Positions 39,401 to 48,400 of a stretch of 64,000 bases of DNA are shown piece after piece; position 1 is the stretch's first letter, and every line of letters starts with the position of its first letter. The DNA lies in NCBI GenBank assembly GCA_023213315.1, contig JAKCPI010028276.1, positions 1-64,000 of the forward strand, in the 5' to 3' direction. The notes beneath the pieces are model-generated. The model made no database searches, had not been told where the DNA came from, and was given only the letters and a program-made list of their open reading frames with translations. Origin of the DNA: Euborellia annulipes (Eukaryota; Arthropoda; Insecta; Dermaptera; Anisolabididae). The translations under genes were made by a program, and so were the position numbers.

Positions 39401-42400
39401 GTTTCGATTGGCACTCTTTACTCACCCCGTCACCCGCCCTTTTGAGCAAGACTCTCAAAAGCGCCTTGTGACATTCGACAGAGGCCGTGTGTATCGATAA
39501 TCGATAGATAAGATAGGACGACGCACTCTCTTTCTCCACATGGAGAGGGGAGGGGATGTAGTAGAGTAACATCAACATCCACATATACACATCAACATGA
39601 ACATCGTTCATCTGGGCCATCCACGCCCTTTGACCTCACCCCATCAGCCCTATTTGCCCATCGAGGCGATCCTCTGAAAGCCTCTTACAAGTACCGGGGG
39701 TGGTGGAAGTGAGATTTCGGTCTTCTTCACTAAACAATTTATTCAAATAAAGAGAAACAATCAATTCTTTAACTTTTTTTTTTTTTGCCTCTTTCAATGA
39801 GGTTCCATCAAACATGCGAACAAAAGAAAGGTCAAAAGTCATCTGTTAAAGGGAATTTATCAAAAAGGTAAATATTTTATAATGAAACACTCCAGTAAAC
39901 TTTTAAATTATAGATTTCTTCCGGGAAAATTATTAAGTAGAAATGAAATAATTCATGAGTTTTTTTTTTGTGTAAATGTAGGAATTTATTTATTGTACTC
40001 TCCCTTTTTAAGGGTATTGTTTCAAAAAAGAGGTAAGGTTTCTGAGGTAGTAAAAGGAGAAAAGAAGCCTTTAAACATTTGAAATTTGTGAAATTCAAAT
40101 TTCCTTTGTACTGTATGAATTTTGAAGTAATAGGCCTATATTCAGCTGGAATGAATGTATTTGAAATAAACATTTTTTATTCTCAGGATTTGACGAATGA
40201 TTTGCGCAAATTCAAACACATTTAATAAGTTTACCATATATAACACAAGATTTTAAAAAATATGTATGTTGATTTTAGGCCTGATGATGGTGACCGAAAC
40301 TGAGACTCAAACTAGTAGTCGTCAAGGTTGAATTTCCTAGGAAATAAATTAATTAAAAAAATTTTATTTCAAATTCATTTATTCCGCCTGAATATAAACT
40401 TAAAAATTCATACAGTATATTAAGGATGGAAAAGTCGACTCTAACTTTAGTCAAGAATCTATCTTTTATTGAAAATAATCGAATTTTTAGCATCTTTTCA
40501 AGTCGATTAGAATCGATTTTCACTTGATTGAAAACAATATTTGTGTATCTTGTATTTAAATACTTAATAATTATATTATATTATAATAAATAATAATATT
40601 TACTGGATATCTCCTAAGGACGAGTAATAGAGTTTTTTTAATAAGTCGACTTGAAAGATGAAAAGTCGACTTTCAGAAATGATTAATCGATTCCAAGAAT
40701 CGAAAAATATCAAGTCGATTTCAAAATCGAAAATCGAATTTTTGAGCCCCTTTTCCATCTCTACAGTTTGTTTATATTTTTTATTTAATCAAGCTGTTAA
40801 CCATTTAATGCTAAGATAAGGGGTTAAGATCGTGTTCTAACCAATCAGAAAACTTGTTCTGGACTTGTCAATTTATTTTACTTTAAGAATTTTTCCTTTA
40901 AAAAAAAGGGAGTTCTCTTTAAGGTCTTGTTAACGAATTTCGTCACGATTATTTAGAAGTCATTTTATTTTAATGAATCATTAAATGAGTATTAATAGGT
41001 GAGGTATTTTTATTCTACTTATTGAAAATGACGTCATTATTATTGACATGATTTATATTAAACGTTAGTGAGTTGAGAGTAGATATAAGAAAAAAAAACG
41101 ACAGATGGATTTTCCAAGTACTCTGATTGAACTAATAATAAAAGAAGAAAGAAAGAAAATCAGTCCATAATGGTCTTTTCGCCACCTATGAGAGCAATTT
41201 CTCCTAATGAGAGTAATCAGTTAACGATTTCCAAAAAAAAAAAAAAAAAAAAAAAAAAACATTAATTAATTTTTTGATAAATCAGATTTAAGAAAAAATT
41301 TAAATAAATTTAGTTCTCTATAAGTGACAATCAGTACGACGATTCTTTAATTATCGGTTTTCCATTCAAATGAATGAAAAACGAAATTCCATTAAACTTG
41401 TAAACATGAAATGATAACAACGCGTGATAGTATAAATAATTAAATTGTAATAATTCATGACGTTATTTTAAATATTTTTTTTTTTTATATATTTTTCTTT
41501 TTAATTAATTTCTTTAATGCTTGTTGTGTTATTCATTAAGGGGAAATATTAGAGAGGTCATTTCAGATTTTGCTTAGGGGGAGGGGAGTAAAAAAATTGT
41601 TTATCTTTTCTAATCCCCCTCCATGCCAGAAGGCCTAAACGTGTACTAGATATTTTTACTAAACAATATTAAAATCATATGCAGTAGAAGCCCTCGAGCT
41701 TGGTATAGTGGCCTTCTATACCTAGGGTCGCGGGTTCGGATCCCAGGCAATCCGAGGTTTTTATTTAAGTCATTTGGATATCAAATGGCTTAAATAAGAA
41801 TGTCTGGACCCCTGGATATATTTACAAATAATGGGTATCGATTAAAGTCTTAAATGCCGAAAAGACTGTATGTTTGGGTGTGTGAATGTGAGCGTGAGTG
41901 GGAAAAAAAAGTGTGAGTGTTTAAAAAAAAAATATAGAGTCTTGATAATCCGGACTTCGATACTCCGGCATACTGGCTTATTCGGCGTGTTGAAAAGCCA
42001 CTTCTTCGGGATATTGCAGCAAAAAAGGGGTAATTTAAGAAAACAAAGTGTCATTACAGATTTTTTCAAGAGATAAATTTTAAATTTTGCATCATATTAA
42101 ATGTTTCGGGTAATCCGGCATAGAGCCGGTGTCTATCAATCTTTCTGATTGATTTGACCAAGCATGACGTTAACGCCAAAATCAAAATAAGGGTACAACT
42201 TTAGAAATATTTTTGAAGAACTACTTTAAAAATAAGATTCTACAGGTGGTTAGATAAAGAGAATTGATGGAAAAAATTCGTCAATTGGGTTGCCTATCTT
42301 CCAGTAATTAAAAAAAATTAATTTGTTAAACGAATAGAAAAACGGTGCCTATTTTAAAATGAAATACAAATTAAATGAGAATTAGAATAATCAAATAATC

Positions 42401-45400
42401 TAGCAACAATTTTTTTTTAATAGTTAAAGAGAAAATTTGGCATAGTATTATGGATATGTAATTTTATGAAATCAAGTAAGATGATCCCCGGCTGGGTCCG
42501 TAATCTACAGGGTATGTGTGTAAGTATATATATATATATATGAGAGGGGGGAGGAGGGGGGCTTATTTTTGACTTCCTGCGCACGTGCGGGCACGCGAGG
42601 TGGACGGAAGCGGCTCACGCACACATAGACCTAGGCGGCGGGCGCACTTCCGGTCGCAGCCATGTGGCCCCTCTGGCTGTTAGCTTAGGTCTCGCTAAGG
42701 ACAACACCCTCTCTCGCAAAAAAATAAAATAAAATGTTGAAAAATTTCTACAATCTTCTCTTAAATAATTATGAAAAACGGTGAATAAAAGATGCTATGA
42801 AAAAAAAAACAATATTTATAAGGTAATGTCCTTTGTTTCGAATCTAAATTTGACTTGTCATCTAAATATATAATTTGAAAATTTATTCGTCCTTATAAAG
42901 GAGCGATGAGCGAATAGTAAAATAAAATTAATTTCATCCTTGCCTGCAATCCCTCCTCATCAATTAATAAATATTTTTATCGAAAATCGATTTTCTATTG
43001 ATACATTTGTTATTAAAATTAGACTTGTCATGTAAGAGTTGGCATTTTGTAAATGTTATTTTTCTGATGACGGAAACGGAATGAGTGGACGAAACATTAA
43101 AAAAAAATAAAAGCCATGAATAAGCTGAATTCAGAGTTGTTTTCAATCACGAGAACCAAGAAAGTCTGCCTCAATTTCAAAATATTACCAAAATCAGGCG
43201 CTGGTTAATTTCCAATTCAAATACGGTGTTAAAAGTAAAAGAAACTAGACACACCTTTAAGAGGTTGTTTATTAAACTAAATCATTATATTAAAGAAAAA
43301 TATTATGCTTAGGTAACTAATCACTTTTGCATATACCCTAGTATTTCAAAATAAAATTTAAAATTTATGAAGTCAAGTATTTTTAATAATTAGTTTTTTT
43401 TTATATATCTTCACAATTTTATTTAAAGGCATAATTGCATCAAGTAAATAAAAGTATTATACACCTCCCAAGGCTAAGCAAGTAACTCATCATATAAAAA
43501 TTTTACACATGATCTTTTAAAAAATTAAATATCCTTGGCACTTCCGTGGATTAAACATATTATTCGAGAAAAATATTTATTGAATAAATAAAATCGAAAT
43601 GAATAATTCATACGAATATATTTGATTTAATCAAATGAATCAGCAAGGAAAAATTTTTTTTTAAAAGTAAAAAAATATCAATTAAATATTTATTACTTTT
43701 CGAGATTAAAAATAATTGAAGAATTCAAGAACCAAGAGATGCAAAAGGAATAGAATATCAACTTAGCAGGTTTTTAAGGTACTTAACTATTGAATCCCTT
43801 CAAAGAATACGCAAAGAGGGGGAGAATTCTTTAATATTCCCAGTTTATATGCTACTTATTAAAATTATTTAAACATTCAGATATAAACACAGGAAAAAAG
43901 AGAAATTTTAACATTTTAAGCCCAGTTCAAGAGCCAAGCAGGTTTTATTTCTTTAAATTTATCCATGTCTAAAGTTTTGATTTTGTATGAAATCACAAAT
44001 ACAAATCACTAAAGAAGAAAATATTGATTGTTTCTACAATACATCTATTAATTTATTAATATTACAAATTTTTTTAAAAAAAGAAATAAGCACCAAATAC
44101 ATATAATTTATATTTATTAACTCAGACGCTTAAAAAATATAGCCGGGGATCGAAACCATTTCAGTCAATTTGTACTATTATACCACAGTGTATAAAAAGT
44201 GTACTTATGCATGCCTAAGTATAAACTGAGTGATCTGAATTTGATCTCCGGCAGGAATAATTTTTTCCAAGTATCTGAATTAATAAATATTAATAAATAA
44301 AAATTATTGAGACTCTAACATAGGGTTTCCCATTTTTTTTGTGCTTTGCCCCCACCTAAGTCTTTCTAAAATTCTTATAACCCTAACATATCCAGAATTT
44401 TTAATATTCAAAAATAGAAATGTTAACGTTTGATAGTTTTAGGAGAAATCACTAGGAAATTATTGAGCAATCAAGATAAAAAGTAAATTTTCTAAATATA
44501 TAAAAGCCACCCTTAACAATCGAATGGCCCAGGGGGTCCACTTTGGGAAACATTGCTCTTGCAGAATAAAATATATATATGAGTAAATAATTAAATAATT
44601 TCAGTAAATAAAAATTTAGTTTAAGTGGATTTATAGCTGGATCAAATTTGTTGATTAGTAGAAAGAAGAAAAGAAAAGTAGCAGGTATTTATTTCATTTA
44701 TTAAGACCCATTAAGCTGACGTTTCTGTCTTGAAGCCTTAAGCTCTGAAGATGGTCTTGACTAAGACCAAAACATCAACTTAATAAATGAAAAAAATACT
44801 AGCTACTTCTCTTTTCTACTCATCAACAATTTAGTTTATTTAATTTAATTTTAGTTTAATTTAATTAATTTATAAAATTTTCGAATTTCTTATTTGCAAG
44901 TTGTGACATTTTGACACTAAAAAAGTGACTGTCTTATGGAAAACTTAATTCAGAGTATGGTGATAAATTATTTTTTCCATCAACTACTTAATCAATGTTA
45001 AAAATTTGATTAGAATCGGATCAATATTTTTTCAGGAAAGACGAATGGACACAGATAGACCAAAGGAAATGAGATTTTTTTGGTATTTGCTCTGAAATCA
45101 GATGAACCTTTCAGAGGGGTGACTTTTTATATAAATATCTAAGCATCTTCCAGAGAAACCAACAAGATGAGAATATAATCTAATTAATAACAACTAAAAT
45201 AATTTATCAATGTTCTAATTAGGATCATATAAAATTTGTTCGACTTAAAAACACGAAAGTTATTTCTTTTTTTTTAAGAGCGATTGAATAAAGAGCTGTG
45301 AAGAGGAAATAACAATTGACAATGATGAGCATTGGGCGAATGGAGCCCCCTGATGATGATATCATGTTCTGACTGTCTTAAAAACAAACTCAAGTGTGTG

Positions 45401-48400
45401 ATGACATTTTGACAAAGCAACCAAAGTGGCTGGCTAGTTGTTATGACATAAACATCAGAGAGGTGATGGGATATGGGCTCCTACTTGATCTTGATAGCGA
45501 AGAAAGGAAATAAAATAAAAATGAATCACTTTCAAAACAATTTAAAAGTTTATTAAATAATAGCTCATAAAAAGAAAGAGGGAAAGTTTTCTATCTTAAA
45601 TCATTTTTAATATGAATTTTTCGCTCGTATTTATTTATAAGAAAAAGAAATAATTTTAAATGGTCAATTTTAAGCGAGAATATTTATTGATATGTGTAAT
45701 AGACGTCATATTTTTCAAGAGAAATTATAGATCTGTTTCGAGTTATTATTTGAAATTTTGAGAAAGTTGATTAAAAAAAAAAAGTATCATTTTTTTTTTT
45801 TTTTAGAAACAATCATATGTGGAAAATGTATAAATTTTAAGAAATGTGAAATCGATAAATAATTATTATTGATAAGTTTTATTTCAAGAAAAAAATTAAA
45901 CGATTTTTTTTTTTTTTATACTACCTGGGGTGATAAATATTTTGAATGAAAAACTTTTCTCATCATTTATTACATTAATTTGATTATATTTAAAAAAAAA
46001 AAACATTTTTTGTTATAATTAGGAGCTAACGTAGGGGGATTAGACAGGATGACCGAACTTTGTCTAAATAAAAAAATTAAAAAAGGAAGAAGAAAATTTT
46101 TTTATCAATGCTTAAAAAAAAGATTCATGTAGAAAATCTAATATGATTGAAAAGGTAGAGAAAAAAAAAAGCCTAGAGAGAGTACAAAGCGGAAGCGGCC
46201 ACGTGGGCGCCATGTGCGAGAGAGAAGCAAGAGAGAGAACCGAGTGACGTGAGGGTGGGTGGTAGGTAGGATTGGAGAGGGGAGGGTGGTGTCGCGTGCG
46301 AACGCGAGGGAAGAAAGGGGTGGGTGGGAGGGAGGGGGAGGGGGCAAGACTAAAGACGCGAGAGGCGAATGTACCGATCGATTGCGCCCCACCCTCTTTC
46401 ACTTGCCTCCCCCTCTCTCTCTCTTTCCAAGAAGAGAGAGAGAGAGCCGATGAATGAACCACGCTGCCAACTGAACCGCGCCTTCGCCACTTCCTGACTG
46501 TGCCCTCCCCTCCCGACTCTACTAGTGAGGACTATCTTCGCTTTTACGTTGTTGTTGATGATGATGACGATGATGGTGTTGTATCTGGGATTAGCACTTC
46601 ATCGAAACAAAAAGATGCAAATCGTTTCAAGCAACGGGTTAACTTGAGAATTCTATTAGCATTATCTAAAGTAAGTGTTTCCCTAAAGGTCGTAGAAATT
46701 TAATTTGGACGGTAGGGATACTGTTGATTGGACTCAGATATCCCTGATGCAGCCGAAACCATCAGATGGTTTGCTTTTCTGCCTATCAAGGTAGAAAAAA
46801 AAATATTGGGGCATTTTTAAATCATTATCATTGAAAATGAATTTTTTTTTTTTTAAACACGAGAGGTTAAAAAAAGTGAGGTTCTTTAGTAAAGAGAACA
46901 ACTAAAATATTTTTTGGAAACGAAGATGATCTGGCCTCGAATAATCACAGATGTATGTTGAGGAACTTTGACAGATGAAACAAATTAATCGATCTTTATT
47001 TAGAATTAGAATTCAAGGCGCATGTTTTATTCTATCCTAATTAGCCCACGGGATATTATTTAGACCCCTAGCATAAGAGGAGGATCCTATACATCAGTGC
47101 TATGGCCCAAGGAGCAAAATTTAAAGGTTTGACATTTCTGACATGTTAATTTAGGGAAATTGAATTGGTATGAGTATGAAAAAAACACTAAAAATTCTTT
47201 GTTTAATACACCTATTCAGAAATTTAGAAACTTTAAAGCCGTGATTCCCAATCAGGGTGCCCCGGCACCTCAGGGTGCCGCGAGATATTGAGGTACACAA
47301 AAAAAAATTACCCTCTATCTAAGCTAACAAAACTATTGATGTATTTTTACTCAGTGACTGTAGTAAAGTTTACTATATTATGTTATGGTGTACGTTACTT
47401 ATTTCAATAAATTTACCGGTAGCCCCCAGTGTTTAATGTAATTCCCAAAGGTGCCGTGAACTTAAAAAGGTTGGAAAACTTAAAGGGATACGATACCAAG
47501 GAATAATTTCAACTTTAGAATTGCGACATTTGGAATGCATTAAAAAATTATATGTTATTATATTTATAAAATCTTTTTTTATAATAATGAAAATAAATAA
47601 ATTTCTAAGGGGGGGGGGGGGGCCCTACTAGTGAAATAATAATAATAATAATGAATAATCATATCTGGGTTAAATATTTTTTTATAATAAAAAATGATTC
47701 ATATTATTTTCCAAGTTTTTTGATGAGTTGAAAACAGATATCGAATTTCTGAAAAATATTTTTTTTGCATGTGAATGGCAACCTGCGCTCAAGATTAAAA
47801 TGGTCATAGATGTAGAAGAAAAAAAAGAGAAAATAATAGATCATCTACATTTTTTTTTGCCAAATTATTTAAAATAAAGATATTTTTTTTTTATTTAAGG
47901 TCTTTTTTGGCATCTATGATCATTTAGACCCCCATCCCTATTTATTTACCCTATTTATTTAAATTGATTGGTAGCCAATACAATTTAAATATATTTTTCA
48001 AAAAGTATTTTTTATTTTTCAAAAATCGTAATGACATTGAATTAGTGAAGCTAGAAGTCCAAGTATATTTCGAAAAATCATTATAAATGGGAAAAAGCAC
48101 AATCGATTTTTTTATATCGCGGAATAACCTATTTGTAATTTTCTGAGAAAAGATAATTAATAAAAAATTTCAACTTATTTGAAATTACAAAAACAAAAAT
48201 TACGAACTTTCAAATCTGTAGGCCTATATATTGGTCAAGAACCTGATTTTCAACCTAATTTTATTCCTCAATATTTTATTTTTTACCTGTTCATTGTAAG
48301 GTCTCACCCCCTCCCTATCTTCGGTTTAAATATTATTTTTAAGAAATATAAAATAAATGGGTCTTACTTTTTTTTAATAACAAAATTATAATGAAAACTA

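Noticed and set aside
43064..43105. Hammerhead candidate CTGATGACGG...ACGAAACATT
   Set aside because: Stem II does not pair convincingly and there is no palindromic stem III.
46112..46462. Ser/Pro-rich minus-strand ORFs
   Set aside because: Composition effect of GAGA and G-rich promoter-like DNA.
46748..46785. Hammerhead candidate CTGATGCAGCCGAAACCATC
   Set aside because: Box is CTGATGC and stem II is missing.
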